From the NCBI GenBank assembly GCA_037447655.1, contig JBBHKE010001643.1:126001-156162 (forward strand): 30,162 bases of DNA, read 5' to 3'. The notes under the pieces are model-generated. The model had not been told where the DNA came from. It did no database searches and saw only the letters and a program-made list of their open reading frames with translations. Origin of the DNA: Zygnema cylindricum. Its lineage: Eukaryota; Streptophyta; Zygnematophyceae; Zygnematales; Zygnemataceae. Shown one piece after another: positions 8,868-19,631 of the stretch (the stretch's first letter is position 1; every line of letters starts with the position of its first letter). Both the position numbers and the translations under genes were made by a program.

Positions 8868-9875
8868 TGTGTGGGCTCTTTTGTCCTCACAAAAAATCAC
8901 AACTGACTACTACCTATAGGACAACCACTTAGGATCAAGTAACTCAGTCCACGTGTTAATACCCTAGCAGGCAACAGTGTCTAAAGTCTTCATCCCTGTG
9001 AAGATTAGACTCCCCTCAGCTTGACTCAAAAAGCATCATTGAATTTGCTCATCTGAGCAGTTAGTTTTTGTTGTCAAAGATAGCTTTTTTACATAGATGC
9101 TCTCACAGAAAGAAGGCACCAAAAATTGTCTAAGACCTAAACACCTACTTATAGCCGCTACCGACTAACCCTCCACGAATCAAAAGAATGTAAAGTACAA
9201 ATATAATCAGAAGATTGTAAAGTACGAATATACACAAAAGTATACTACGCGCATGAAGCCGCCTTAGTTTTTCTACCTCGGTTTTTGTACGGCTTTGTAC
9301 AACATCAATCTCCGACAACCATCTAGCACAAATGACGTCATGGTTCTGTCTGCTTCTTCATCGACTTCCTGTAGGATGCTGTGACGTGTCAATTCGTAGT
9401 GCTTTTGGCGTAAACCGCCAAAAAAACCATTCCGAGTAGTGTGCGCCAATATGGGTTGTCCGATCAAACGTCCAACTTTCAGTTTCGTCCGTCCATGTAT
9501 GGAGCGCACAAAATGTTTTATGCGACTGTATTTTTAATTCGTACCGTGTTCAAAATATAGTTTCATTCCGTTAAATAAATTTATCCGTGTGGACTCCATA
9601 TTGTGGATTTGCGCCCTATGTACGTAATGGTTTTTCTATATCAATTGGGTAGGGACAAGTGCCAAGTTGACTGATGGAGACTATGTAGGACACTCTGTAG
9701 GACTCAAGACCAAACCTTGGTCAGTGCGTCGCTTTTGGTAAGGACTAATCCTTTCTCCTTCCCTCCCGTTACTTTGTCATCCTGGCTACCAAGGCGCCAA
9801 CCATGGCCTTTCTCTAATTGTTCCTACAGCTAGGCGATTACAAAAGGAGGTAAATTCTAGTTATCATTGTCAACA
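8868..9875 (-). mobile_element. Copia LTR2 (1008 bp, minus orientation)
   Basis: The right end is CAACA at 9871-9875, followed by CTCCCTTTAATTTA, which on the minus strand is the polypurine tract TAAATTAAAGGGAG next to pol. The left end at 8868 is set by similarity to LTR1. It is homologous along its length to LTR1, LTR3 and the solo LTR at 20947, but strongly diverged from LTR1 even though the internal regions next to them are identical. Confidence 0.75.
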
Positions 9876-12800
9876 CTCCCTTTAATTTATGGTCACTTTT
9901 GAACTCTAAGCCATAATGTTTCTTGCAAAAAATTAATATTGGAGATGGAACAAATTCTGTCATCATATCTGCAATCATATGTCCATCAAGTTTATACACC
10001 AATTTGATCACTTTATTTTCAATTTTTTCTCTAACAAAGCTTAGTCTATTATCCATGTGTTAAGCTTTGAAAAATGTATTTTGGGTTTCCTGCGATTGCT
10101 ATTGCAGCTTGATTATCACAAAAAATATTTTAAATACCACTCTTCATAAATCGTAGCAATTGCAGCAAAGATTTTACCCACATTAATTCTTTAATAGCTC
10201 CACAAGATTCGATATACTCAGCCTCCATTGTAGAGTAACTACTTTATGTTGCTTACAGCTCCAACAGCAAGCACCAGATCAAGTTTAAAAAAGGAGCAAG
10301 CACTAGTCCAATTTGCAAAACATAACCAGAAGTGGATTTTCTCATAGGCATATCCCCATAACTGGCATCACTTCAAGTAGTGATGTAGTGTCATCCCCCC
10401 CCGAATTCAACCATAAATTGAGAGTCCTCACAAGATATAGCATCACCCTTTTGATTGCCTCCCATTCTCTCTTCCTATGTTTATTCAAACTCTTGTTGAG
10501 TACTCCAATTGGTGTTGAGTACTCTAATTGCTAGTGTTATATCCAGTAGAGTATAGTTTATAAAGTAAATCAAAATACCTACAATCTGTCGGTAATAAAT
10601 GTTCTCCTCAAATTTCTTTTCCTCTGGACTCATGTGATCGTCTATAATAATCACACCTTCTTCAACATTTCCTTCATTGATTTTCTTCCGTGGAAGTTGT
10701 ACGTCTATTAGCTTTGTCTATTTAAAATTTAAAAATCATGTTCCATATTGCTTCCTTCTTAGTCATTCTAATAATTTTCATTGATAATTTTATTTTCTTT
10801 GTCTCTTTCCATTTGTATTCATAGGATGTAATTTGCCTCACCTAGATCATTCGAATCAAACTTGCTCTTCAAATCCTTTTCCAACTGATTAATTTTCTCC
10901 TGCGACTAACTTAAAAAAAGCAAATTATTTACATAGATTGCAATAAAAATCACTCCATTTTCATCTTCAAGTAAGTAAAATGAGTGATCAAAGATGATCC
11001 AAATATAATGAAGGTTAGTCGAGAATTCATCAAGCTTGATGTTCCATTGTCGTGGTGAGTCTGGATATGGACTTGATCAACCTGCTCACCTTACTTTTCT
11101 CTCTTTTCTCTACAAAACCCTCCGGCTACTCCATAAATATATCCTCTTCTAACTCACCCTGGAGAAAAGCAGTTTTTATGTCTAATTGATGTACCTCCAT
11201 GTCTTCCGCTGCTGCTAAACTCATAAGTATTCTCACTAAGAGAAATCTCACTTTGGGGCAAAGGTTTCCTCATAATCTATTCTTTCTTTCCGTGTATATG
11301 ATTTAGCTACTAAACGAGCCTTCTATCTCTCTATGGAGTCATATGGGTTCAGTTTTAGTTAAAATACCCACTTCCAGCCGATTCGTTTTCTATCTGCACT
11401 TATATAGGTTTAGTTTTAGTTTTATACCCACTTTTAGCCGATTGATTTTCTATTTGGAGGACATTACACTTATTCCCACGTTTTTGCTTCCAGTATAGAG
11501 GTCACAACGTCATTAATAACATTAATCCATCTATCACTCTTATAACTATTTATAGCTACAATATAAGTTTAGGTTCATCGGGATGAGACAGTTTGTTAAG
11601 TTAGTTTTTCTCCTATTTCTCTTGTATCCTTTTGTTGCTCCGTCTTCCTTCTTCAAATTTTGAGGCGGGTATGGAAGGCATCCTCGGATTCTTTCTTATA
11701 GGTTCCTCTTCTCCCTTTTTTTGGAATTCAGTTCCTCTTCTGAATTCTCCCATTTCCTCGGAGTTGGTTGAGTGTCTTTCTTCACCATGTGCTCCCTTTT
11801 CTTCTTCATTTTTAGGATATTCTACACCTTGGTGAATCTTTTCTTGTAGGCCATTCTCTCCCTCATTTTTCACCCTGGTGAATATTTTTTTGTAGGTTGG
11901 TCTCTCCTTCCAGATTCTGATCTGGAACAATTCTATTTTCAATTTTTTTCTTATTTTCAAAATTTTGTTATACTGGAACAAATCAATAGATTTCCCTTCA
12001 TCCATTGCCACAAGAAGTTTTACTAAAATAAAATCTTTTCTTTTTAAATCATTTACTCTATATCCTTTTACATCATCCTCATATCCAACAAAATTACTGG
12101 CAATTTTTCTTCCTTCCAATTCCAATTAGACTTTTCTTCCTTCCAATTCCAATTAGACTTATCTGTGTCCAGACTATACACTTGAGTTTCAAATACTTTA
12201 AGATGAAACACATCCGGCTTACTACCGGTTAATTTTTCATATGGAGTTTCTCCCTTTAAAAATGAAATGAGAAATCTATTATTTATGTAGTAAGTATATT
12301 TCATTCCTTCTACCTAAAATTGTATCCCTATACACTTCTCACATAGCATGCTCCAAGCACTTTCCCTTAATGTTCTATTTAGTCTTTTTGCTACTCCATT
12401 TTGCTCTGGATAATGAGTTAGCGTATTCTGATGTTGAATTCTCTCATCTTTTAAATGTTATTCAAATTCATTTGAGGTGTTACCCCCCTATTGTTCTTTC
12501 TTATCCTCTTTAAAATTTTTTTGTAACTTCTCACTCCATGTCTTATATTCTTTAAAAGCACTAAAAACCTCAGTTTTGGATCTCAAAAAAAATACCTTTA
12601 GAGTATCTTGACGAGTCATCGGAGCATGTACCTCATTTCACCGGCCCATGGAACCCGAGCTGGCCCCTATACACCAGTATGGACAAGATCGAAAACTTTC
12701 TCTCCTTTAAAGGTTGTAGCTTTCGAAAAAAGAAGCTTTCAGAGTTTTCCTTGAGCACATCCACTACGTTAATCCATTGTCCAATTCTGTATTCTATTCC

Positions 12801-12982
12801 ATCAACTATATTTTTATTTTTCATTTCCTCTAGTCTATCCATGTGAACATGACCTAGGTGCTTATGCAATAACATTATATCATTTACACACGTGTACAAA
12901 ACTCCTTTTTTCCCATTACTTAGAACAACTCTAAATGTTCTTTGCCTACCGTTTCCAACTATGAAATATACTTCAAATAGGG
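9876..12982 (-). pseudogene. Copia pol, internal region 2 (broken)
   Basis: Same content and the same defects as 4255-7360: GAG-pre-integrase, integrase with Glu to Lys (12386-12388), the 27-bp in-frame duplication, RT with YVNN (10924-10935), then RNase H. The last part of the RNase H C-terminus (9838-10056) is open for 72 codons and shows the copia ending (I-A-D-M-M-T-E-F-V-P-S). Bases 9876-9981 are diverged from the first copy; from 9982 on the two are identical. Stops and frameshifts shared base for base mean that both copies descend from one already dead template. Confidence 0.9.
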
Positions 12983-13652
12983 ATTCTGTAGGACCGCGGA
13001 TCAAATCTCGGCCAATCCATTCTTTTTGGTAATTAGTACTCTTATATCCTTCCTTCCTCTTACTCTACTATCCTGGCTAATAAGGCAACAACCATGGACT
13101 CTTTCTTTGAGAGGTTTCTATAGCTAGAACATACAAAAGTGAATACAAATTAATTTACCTTTTTCAACATCCTCTTTAACCATGTCAACAACCTCAACCT
13201 CCACCACGATCACGACCACAGTCACCGCGACCACTGCCTCTTTATGAACCTCCATCAACTCAATCAAAACATTGCGTACTCACATGACCCCAACGCTTAC
13301 AAGTGTAACACTATTTCTCCTTGTCTGGACAATTTGTCGCAGAGTATTATACTTTGTGACACTTGTAGCACGTAACACTCAAGGCATTAGGATCAGCTTG
13401 AAACTTAGTGCCACTCATTTTCTCTCTTCTACCTCCTCTACTGCCGCCACCTCGACCTTTAGGTCTTCCCCTTGGAGCCCCTCTTCCACGAAGTAAGTTT
13501 AGATCCGGGGATTCAATTGCGGCTGTAACATTGAGTGAGGTTGTTTTTCCGGCCCCTCTACTAAACATTCTATTGCTTTACCTACTTTCTTCAAATAGCT
13601 CACAGCATACTCACACGTTACCGGATTCTAAGACTGGAAGAAATCACAAGGA
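9982..13652. repeat. Identical duplicate block, copy 2 (3,671 bp)
   Basis: Partner of 4360-8030 at a constant offset of 5,622 bp. The block ends at the A of CACAAGGA; the next base differs. See the first copy for the boundaries. Confidence 0.95.
12983..13169 (-). repeat. Copia LTR fragment embedded in internal region 2
   Basis: Identical to 7361-7547: an LTR inner end of 187 bp lying between gag and GAG-pre-integrase in place of protease. It is part of the duplicate block. Confidence 0.75.
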
Positions 13653-14006
13653 TTTTGAAGATAATCCACAAGACTATTTAGTAAGGTTGAAGCTTGTGCT
13701 ATTCATCCAGCATTCTACTAAGGTTGGTAAGTTATTCAACAAAAATCTTAAACCACTTAACGACATCACCAACTGATTCACTCGGCTTCAACTTGAATTG
13801 AATCAATTCTTGGAAGACATGCTCCCCTTTAGCCCGTACTCCTTTCTCAAATTGATCCACAAGGCCCACCTTACAATTATATGTAGTGTTATAAGCCAAA
13901 AATAAGTCTAAAACCGAACTTGTACAACTTTGCAATATTCTTGTGGTGGCGGAAATATCCTTTCCCAACCACACCTGTCAACCTCTCATATCCTTGGGCC
14001 TTTTTT
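13170..14006 (-). pseudogene. Copia gag with UBN2-like part and dead zinc knuckle (internal 2)
   Basis: The C-terminal part is identical to 7548-8030 (zinc knuckle with stop and His to Tyr). Unlike the first copy, gag continues to the right: 13653-14006 on the minus strand encodes a segment of the type found in copia gag (UBN2 family), with L-V-D-Q-F-E-K and, after it, F-K-L-K-P-S-E-S-V-G-D-V-V-K-W-F (about 13745-13870). This part has two stops and at least one frame change. It ends abruptly at the edge of LTR3 (14007) with no start region, leader or primer-binding site, so the gag N-terminus is missing. Confidence 0.75.
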
Positions 14007-14903
14007 TGCAAATCTGTGTCCTCCATTGGACTACAGAATTCAGAGCCTCTAGGCAGTTTTAACCAGCCCACTTTCAACTCTAACCATTGCTGCTCAAGCA
14101 TACAAATTGTCATCCTAAATGCACCCCTGTGCACTCAGGACTCCCTTGAGTCCACAGCAAAAAGAATCACTAAAAACGCACAACGAGACGATAAGTTATG
14201 AGGCGGCGAAGATGCCTGTTTTACACAACTTTCTTAGAGAGAGGTGACTACCTACTCAAAACACTAAGTACTAAACCCCTCTCACAACCCCTATCTAGTG
14301 AAGTACAATCCAATCACATGATTGTACCATACAAAAAAGGTACTACGGTTGATGTTCTTTCTGTACAGCCTTCGTACGGCAACACCACAGAGTGGACGCC
14401 TGTCTCTTTCAGATTCCTCCGTATGCTCCACACGATTCCTGCTTCCCAATGTTATCTTGCCACGTGGTGCCAGGTCATGCCACGCAAGAAAACCACCAAA
14501 GCGGTCATTCTGGAATCTCGGGGTTGGTATGTGCTGTTGGATCAAAACCAACTTTTATGTTAGCCTTGAAAATAAATGTCCGAGTCATTTGTTTCGTCCG
14601 CGTTCATATTCCTACAAAATATTAACTAATTTTTATGTCTTTTATCCGTCATTCCGTTAATCGAATTATAGTTCTAAACATAGTTTAAATAAATATCAAA
14701 CCCAATGTAATTTAACGAACTCCTATAACAATCTGGTTAGAGCTAACGACTACGCCTCGCTCTGCTGGTCGGAGTTTCAAATCCTGCCAGGCTCAACCTT
14801 TTGTTGAGAGAGAGGAGGTGGAGGCAGACTGCATGCGTTTTTTTTTCCTTTCACAAAACTATTTAGACTTAGAAAATACCCTATAAATCTAGTTGTTTCA
14901 ACA
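14007..14903 (-). mobile_element. Copia LTR3 (897 bp, minus orientation)
   Basis: The right end is CAACA (14899-14903), followed by CTTCCCTTATTTTC, the polypurine tract of internal region 3. The left end, TGCAAATCTGTGTCCTCCAT, matches the TSD-defined end of the solo LTR at 20947 (TGCAACTCTGAGACCTCCAT). The reverse complement of 14007-14360 is also the source type of the copia piece inside the gypsy 5' LTR (17550-17968). A TTTTTTT run precedes it. Short open frames at 14198-14660 have no homology I can see and are chance products. Confidence 0.75.
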
Positions 14904-15712
14904 CTTCCCTTATTTTCTAGTCTAGTTTTCACTTCTCTTTTAGTCCACATTTTTCCCTACAATATTTTAACTTGAAAGATGGCACAAGTTTGGTTATCAT
15001 ATCAGCAACCATTTCTTCATCATACCTATACACAAGATTCACAATTTTATTTTATACTTTTCCCCTCACAAAACTCAATCTTATGTCTATATGCTTAGCT
15101 GTGAAATGATGCTTTGGATTGGCCGCAATTGCAATGGCAGCCTGATTATCACAAAAAACTTCATGCACTCCATCTTTCATATACCCCAGTTTTTGTAACA
15201 GGGATTTTACCCACATCATCTCTTTCACAGCAGAGCAGGAGGCCATGTACACAGCCTCCATAGTAGGTTGAGCAACCACCTTTTGTTGCTTACTGCTCCA
15301 ACAGCAAGTACCTTCTCCACATAGAGCACATACCCGGAAATCTATCATCTCATAGGTGCATCTCCATAATTGGCATCACTCCAAGTAGTGATGTCACTGA
15401 GCTCCCCTCCCAAATGCAACCATAACTCTCTCGATCCCACCAGATATCTCATAACTATCTTTGGTGCCTCCCAATCTCTCATCTTAGAATCATTAAGACT
15501 CCTACTGAGGACTCCTACTGTTGCTGCTATGTCCGGTCTGGTAAAGTTCATAAATTAGATTAAACTCCTTACAACGTGCTTGTAAGGAATTGACTTCATT
15601 AACTCTCTCTCTTCTGGACTCATTTGATCATCTTAGATTATCACTCCTCCTTCTACATTCCCATCACTTATTTTCTTCAAGTCCATGGGAGTTGTACAAC
15701 TATTTGCCTATT
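14904..15712 (-). pseudogene. Copia RT end and RNase H, internal region 3 (truncated)
   Basis: The minus strand encodes the end of copia RT (15345-15600: P-Y-K-H-V-V-R-S-L, then T-R-P-D-I-A, S-D-A-N-Y-G-D) and RNase H (14940-15348: W-S-S-K-Q-Q-K-V-V-A-Q, T-M-E-A, C-D-N-Q-A-A-I-A, K-H-I-D-I-R-L-S-F-V-R). A frame change separates the two. The sequence is clearly a different subfamily from internal regions 1 and 2. Everything upstream of the RT fingers is missing: similarity stops near 15712, where anonymous DNA starts, so the element is a 3'-end remnant of about 1.7 kb with its 3' LTR (LTR3). Confidence 0.85.
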
Positions 15713-16216
15713 ATAAGAAATAGGGGAAAACGAGACGGGTAAACTTCCTCAATTGTCACACATGTACTTTTGCTTGGCAATGGCCATAATCGCTTAGCAT
15801 TTCGGCGTCTTGAAGCGAATATGTCGTTAGGTGTCTTATATGTCGTTGTTTGTCGTATAGGAGTGTTGACGATCTTTTTTGTCGGTAATGCGCGTAGGCG
15901 AGCTACATCTACACTGTGAATCACTTATAGTGTGAAAAAAAAATAGTATTATTACAAAATATAAACTATATTCTATGCATCTAACATTAAGTAGGATCCA
16001 ATTCCAATAGTGTGGCTCCTCCACCTTGTGTGCAAATAGTCAAAGTTTGAGCATGTGAGAACAGTTTCTAGTGATTTTGCCCTTCTTTATTAATGGGAAT
16101 CTGTTTTGAGAGTGCTTTCACGACTCACTTTTAGGTCTCGACTTGTGACACTTTTTTATGTACGTTTGTATCAAGAAAGAGAACTTTCAGTATGAATAGA
16201 AACATTTAGTTCACTA
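15713..16216. other. Anonymous AT-rich DNA, no gene
   Basis: No recognisable coding sequence. A few bits (GAGCATGTGAGAACAGTTTC at 16047-16066, for instance) resemble the interior of the TA-flanked MITE copy a, so part of this may be an older, decayed member of that family. Confidence 0.4.
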
Positions 16217-16434
16217 CACCGCGAATTGCTATTTGTGTCAATAATGCTAATTCGGTGCCCCCAAATTTTTGCCCAAATTCTCAAGTATAATTATTAATTC
16301 TATTTTAAATTTAGAGTAATTTCTAATTAGAATAAATGATTTCCTTTGAAAGTTTTGAAAATCCCAATTAGCGTTAATAACTCTAATTATTTGTTTATGT
16401 TATTTGTTTCTTTCGCTAATAGCGATTCGGGTTG
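16217..16434. mobile_element. TA-flanked MITE, copy b (218 bp, Tc1/mariner-like)
   Basis: Flanked by TA on both sides (16215-16216 and 16435-16436). The left end reads CACCGCGAATTGCTATT; the right end, inverted, reads CAACCCGAATCGCTATTAGC. The interior holds the GGTGCCCCCAAATTT block and TTAGCGTTAATAACTCTAATT words shared with the copies at 1496 and 26330. Non-autonomous, no coding capacity. The superfamily is inferred from the TA flanks. Confidence 0.7.
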
Positions 16435-16614
16435 TACCGTATCCAAAAAATTGGCCAAATTAGAGTCAATGACTTTAATTAAACCGTACGTATATTAAGA
16501 TGAAGAAAGCATTAATATTATTAATTATTTTTAAGGTTAGAGGCTCAATATTTAGGGGCGCTGATATAGTTTTATTAACAATATTAGGAATTCAACGTGT
16601 AGCGTCTTGCAATT
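16435..16614. other. Short AT-rich spacer between two MITEs
   Basis: Nothing recognisable; AT-rich DNA between copy b and the second hAT-like MITE. Confidence 0.4.
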
Positions 16615-17008
16615 AGTGTTGTGAATCGGCAAGGTTTTGCCGATACTCGATATGTTCCCTTTTTTGGCTTACTGATAATCAATATATTGGCACGATATAT
16701 CAACACAGGTGTTACCGCCGATAAAACATCGATAATACCGGTTTTTTATCTCGATAATACCGTCATCGATAACTATCAGCGACAATTGTACTGTTCAAAC
16801 CGTACGGCTGAACGGTTTATTACGTCGTTCTGAACCATCGTTATACCGTTACACTGAGTTTCGAACATATTGTTACACGTGGCATGCCACCCTCTATACA
16901 GCAAAAAACAAAATACAATACATTCATATAATAAAGTTCTATTAAATAACGTACTATATTTTTCCCAATTATCGCCGATAAATAAAATGCTTGCCGATAC
17001 ACAACACT
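16615..17008. mobile_element. hAT-like MITE, copy 2 (394 bp)
   Basis: The left end AGTGTTGTGAATCGGCAA and right end TTGCCGATACACAACACT (16991-17008) form near-perfect TIRs. The first 180 bp align with copy 1 at 471-650, including the run of CGATAATACCG/ATCGGC words; the centre of copy 1 is missing here. A clean TSD was not found. The TA at its right end (17008-17009) is used as the insertion site of the next element. Confidence 0.6.
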
Positions 17009-17499
17009 ACATTGTCAATCGCTGTTAGAGTAAAGGAATAAATAGCTTAAAAAATAGAATAGTGTTTTTCACACTAATTGGGAAATATATTTTTTTGAAA
17101 AAAATATATATATACTTACTAATCCCTAACTGTAATTTGGGCTGTCCTAATTAATAAACACCCGCCCTTTCGATGTCTACAGTAATATGTGTACCTGCAC
17201 CAAATCAGACAATTCGTACGCAGTCACACTGTTCACACGGTCGACGAACGAACATATTAGAACGTGATTTTCTTCAACGAGTTTGCATCTCTTTCTTCCA
17301 GTGCATATTCACATGTGTGCGCAATAATGTTAAGTGTCTTTTTATGCCTTTGTAATTCAAAAAGTACCATTTTGTGATGAGATACCCTGTCGGTACGCCA
17401 CACTATTTCTATCGCAGTGTACTTCCATTATTAACGCTAATTGGAAAAAAACCATAGTTCAAAAGTAGGCGTTCTTATGGTAGACCTTTGGTCGGCGCC

Positions 17500-18060
17500 T
17501 GTAACACGGTTACAGAGTTGGGTACTTAGTAGCTAGCAACTAGGAATGTACGGACGAGTGAAAAGCGGACACGCGTCCACTTAATAGCCTTGTCGTACAT
17601 AGGCCGTACAAAAGGTACATCGGCAGTAGTACTTTTGTGTACGATACAGTAATCTGATTGGTCCGTACTTTAGTAGATAGGAGTTATTAGAGAGAATCAG
17701 GACTTAGAAAATTTTGGTAGGTAGTCACCTCTCCCTTTGAGAGTTTGTACAAATTGGCATTTTTACTGCCTCATAGCTTATCGGCTGGTTGGCCGTTTTC
17801 AGTGATTCTTTTTGCTACGGACTCAGGGGAATCCAGGCTCCATTGGGGTGCAGTCAAACTGTCATTTTGCCTTCTTGGACAGCAGTGGTTGTGGCTTGAA
17901 GTGGATTAGTTAAATACTATCTAGAGGCTTTCTGTATTCTGTGGTCCAATGGAGGACACATAATTGCAACTTTACCTGTCTTTGTGGTGTGATTTTAATG
18001 TTGCTAGAAGGAGGTTCTTGGTATTTCCGCTGTGCATTGTGATATTACGTCCCTTTTACA
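17500..18060 (+). repeat. Chimeric gypsy 5' LTR
   Basis: The first 43 or so bases (17500-17543) and the last 92 (17969-18060) match the 3' LTR (25472-25515 and 25869-25971). The middle does not: 17550-17968 is copia LTR sequence. In the 3' LTR the corresponding 353 bp include a GCAGCG-rich block that is absent here. The word GGAATGTAC lies at the left junction of both LTRs (about 17542 and 25668). Confidence 0.75.
17550..17968 (+). repeat. Copia LTR outer half (plus orientation) inside the gypsy LTR
   Basis: Aligns with the reverse complement of LTR3 from about 14007 to 14400: shared landmarks are CGTCCACT, GCCGTACAAAAGGTAC, TAGATAGG, GTAGGTAGTCACCTCTC, CCTCATAGCTTATCG, TTTTCAGTGATTCTTTTTGC and GGTCCAATGGAGGACACA. 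It ends TTGCA (17968), the same terminus as LTR3 and the solo LTR. Orientation is opposite to the copia elements at 3-15 kb. Only the 3' half of a copia LTR is present. Confidence 0.8.
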
Positions 18061-18061
18061 C

Positions 18062-18073
18062 TAGTATCGGAGC
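18062..18073 (+). promoter_or_regulatory. Primer-binding site, initiator-Met type
   Basis: TAGTATCGGAGC starts one base after the LTR end and matches 10 of 12 bases of TGGTATCAGAGC, the usual plant LTR-element site for the 3' end of initiator tRNA-Met. Confidence 0.75.
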
Positions 18074-18094
18074 TTAACCTCGTGACCTGACAGC

Positions 18095-19042
18095 ATGACC
18101 AAACACGGTGTGTCCACCACAGATATGTTAGCGCAGGTTCTCCGCGAGTTAGAAAATGTGAGATTACAGAATGCGCAATTGAGAAACATCGTCGCAACGC
18201 TGGAATCTCGTTTGGGTGAACGACCTCCTGGAGGCATAGAGAGGGACTTAAGAAGACCGAAGTTAAGACTTCCCTATGAGTTTGACCTGGCCAGAAACAA
18301 TAATCTTGATGCGTGGCTAGTCTCCGTTGCGAATTATCTTGAGAATTGCCTTAGCTTGTCAGACCGTGAGAAGATTTATTATGCGGGTGGTCATCTAAAA
18401 GAGGCAGCGGGGGCATGGTGGTGAACGATGGTAGAAAACGATGAGATACCGTCTATTTGGGCCTTTTTCATTCAACTCCTCGATGAATCTTGGCAACCCG
18501 TTAATACAGTTAAGGTTGCAAGGGATAAGATCGCAATTTTGAAGCAACGAACCTCGGTGTTGAAGTATACGCAGCGGTTTTTGGATTGCAAGGTGCAAAT
18601 ACCCACGATGACGGAGGATGAAGCTATGGATCGTTACGTGAAGGGGCTAAAAGCATCTATTCGGAGGGATGTGGAGCAATGGCTCGCTCAAGAAAGTATG
18701 ACTCCTAGTCTGTCGGCCATTATTCAATTTGTGGAACTGACTAATTTGGTGGACTTCACCTTACGCAGATCTTATCATTATGGGTGGAGTAGCGGTGGCG
18801 GAGGTCGACGTGATGATGGTCCAACTCCCATGGAGCTCGGAGTAATTGACGAGGATAAGGAGGTGGTCAATGTGCTGCGAAAAAAGAAGAAGACTACCAA
18901 GCCCAAGACTAACGACTTGTCCCCCCAGGAGCTCCAATGGAGTTGGCAAAACGGCTTATGTTTCTAGTGCGGTTCCTTGGACCATATGGCCCGAGAGTGC
19001 TCCAAACGGAGAAGTGCCAAAAAAGGTAAACTTAACGTCATG
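18095..19042 (+). pseudogene. Gypsy gag (two in-frame stops)
   Basis: One reading frame from the ATG at 18095: an N-terminal coiled-coil-like segment (V-L-R-E-L-E-N-V-R-L-Q-N-A-Q-L-R), then the retrotransposon gag core (Y-E-F-D... N-L-D-A-W-L, later W-A-F-F-I-Q-L-L and the Y-V-K-G-L segment), a basic Gly-rich stretch, and a zinc knuckle at 18959-19000. It is broken by TGA at 18422-18424 after a Trp-Trp pair and by TAG at 18965-18967, which falls inside the knuckle between its first two Cys; the rest of the knuckle (C-G-S-L-D-H-M-A-R-E-C) is intact. Gag would form the particle and bind element RNA. The start sits 35 bp after the LTR, close to the primer site, as expected. Confidence 0.9.
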
Positions 19043-19537
19043 AGATTAGCTGGTGAAGGAGGAGACCCTTTGATATTTCGGGGTCGAATCGGAGTGAGCG
19101 CAGCTAGCTTCATGGTGGACTCTCGTGCATCAGGGAATTTGATCAACGAGGTGACGGTGAAAAGGTTGAAACTTCCTCTCGTGGTGCTAAAGGATTGTCA
19201 GTCGGTACAATTGGTGGACGAAAGTTCTCTGTCCATTACTCATCGTACTCCGAGGTTAGGTGTTGGAATTGGGAAGATCCAATGGCATGACACCCTTCAT
19301 GTATTACCACTTGGAGACCATGAAGTAATCTTGGGAAAACCGTGGCTGCAAAAATGGAACCCGACGATCGATTGGAGAAGTGGCGACATGAGAGTTAGAA
19401 AAGGTGAAAAAGAGTTTGAGGTAAAAGTGGGAGCGGCTGGTAAGGGATCGGAAAAGGGACGCCTGCTTTTGGCCTTACAGTTGAGAAGGGCAGTCAAAAA
19501 AGAGGAGACAATTGGTATGGCGATGGTCCAACCATAG
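19043..19537 (+). pseudogene. Gypsy aspartic protease
   Basis: Continues the gag frame without a break. The active-site segment (19112-19140) reads F-M-V-D-S-R-A-S-G-N-L-I; the family has D-S-G-A, so the Gly is Arg, which should inactivate it. The hydrophobic I-L-G-K-P-W-L segment (about 19327-19350), the usual 'ILGxxWL' of plant gypsy proteases, is intact. The frame ends with TAG at 19535-19537; RT then lies in another frame, so gag-protease and RT are separated by a frame change. In the live element this enzyme would cut the polyprotein. Confidence 0.9.
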
Positions 19538-19631
19538 AAGCGAGGAAGGGTTAGGAAGAATGGAGTAGAAGGACCAGGCGAATGAAAGAGGGTGACGACA
19601 TCGAAAGACTTCTGTAGAGGCCCCGAAAGCC

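Noticed and set aside
14198-14660. Several overlapping frames of 77-121 codons
   Set aside because: They lie within LTR3 on both strands and overlap each other; no motif, and the homologous LTRs do not keep them open.
18395-18598. Minus-strand frames across gypsy gag and pol (also 19297-19765, 22825-23136)
   Set aside because: Antisense to clearly assigned gag, protease and integrase; no independent support.
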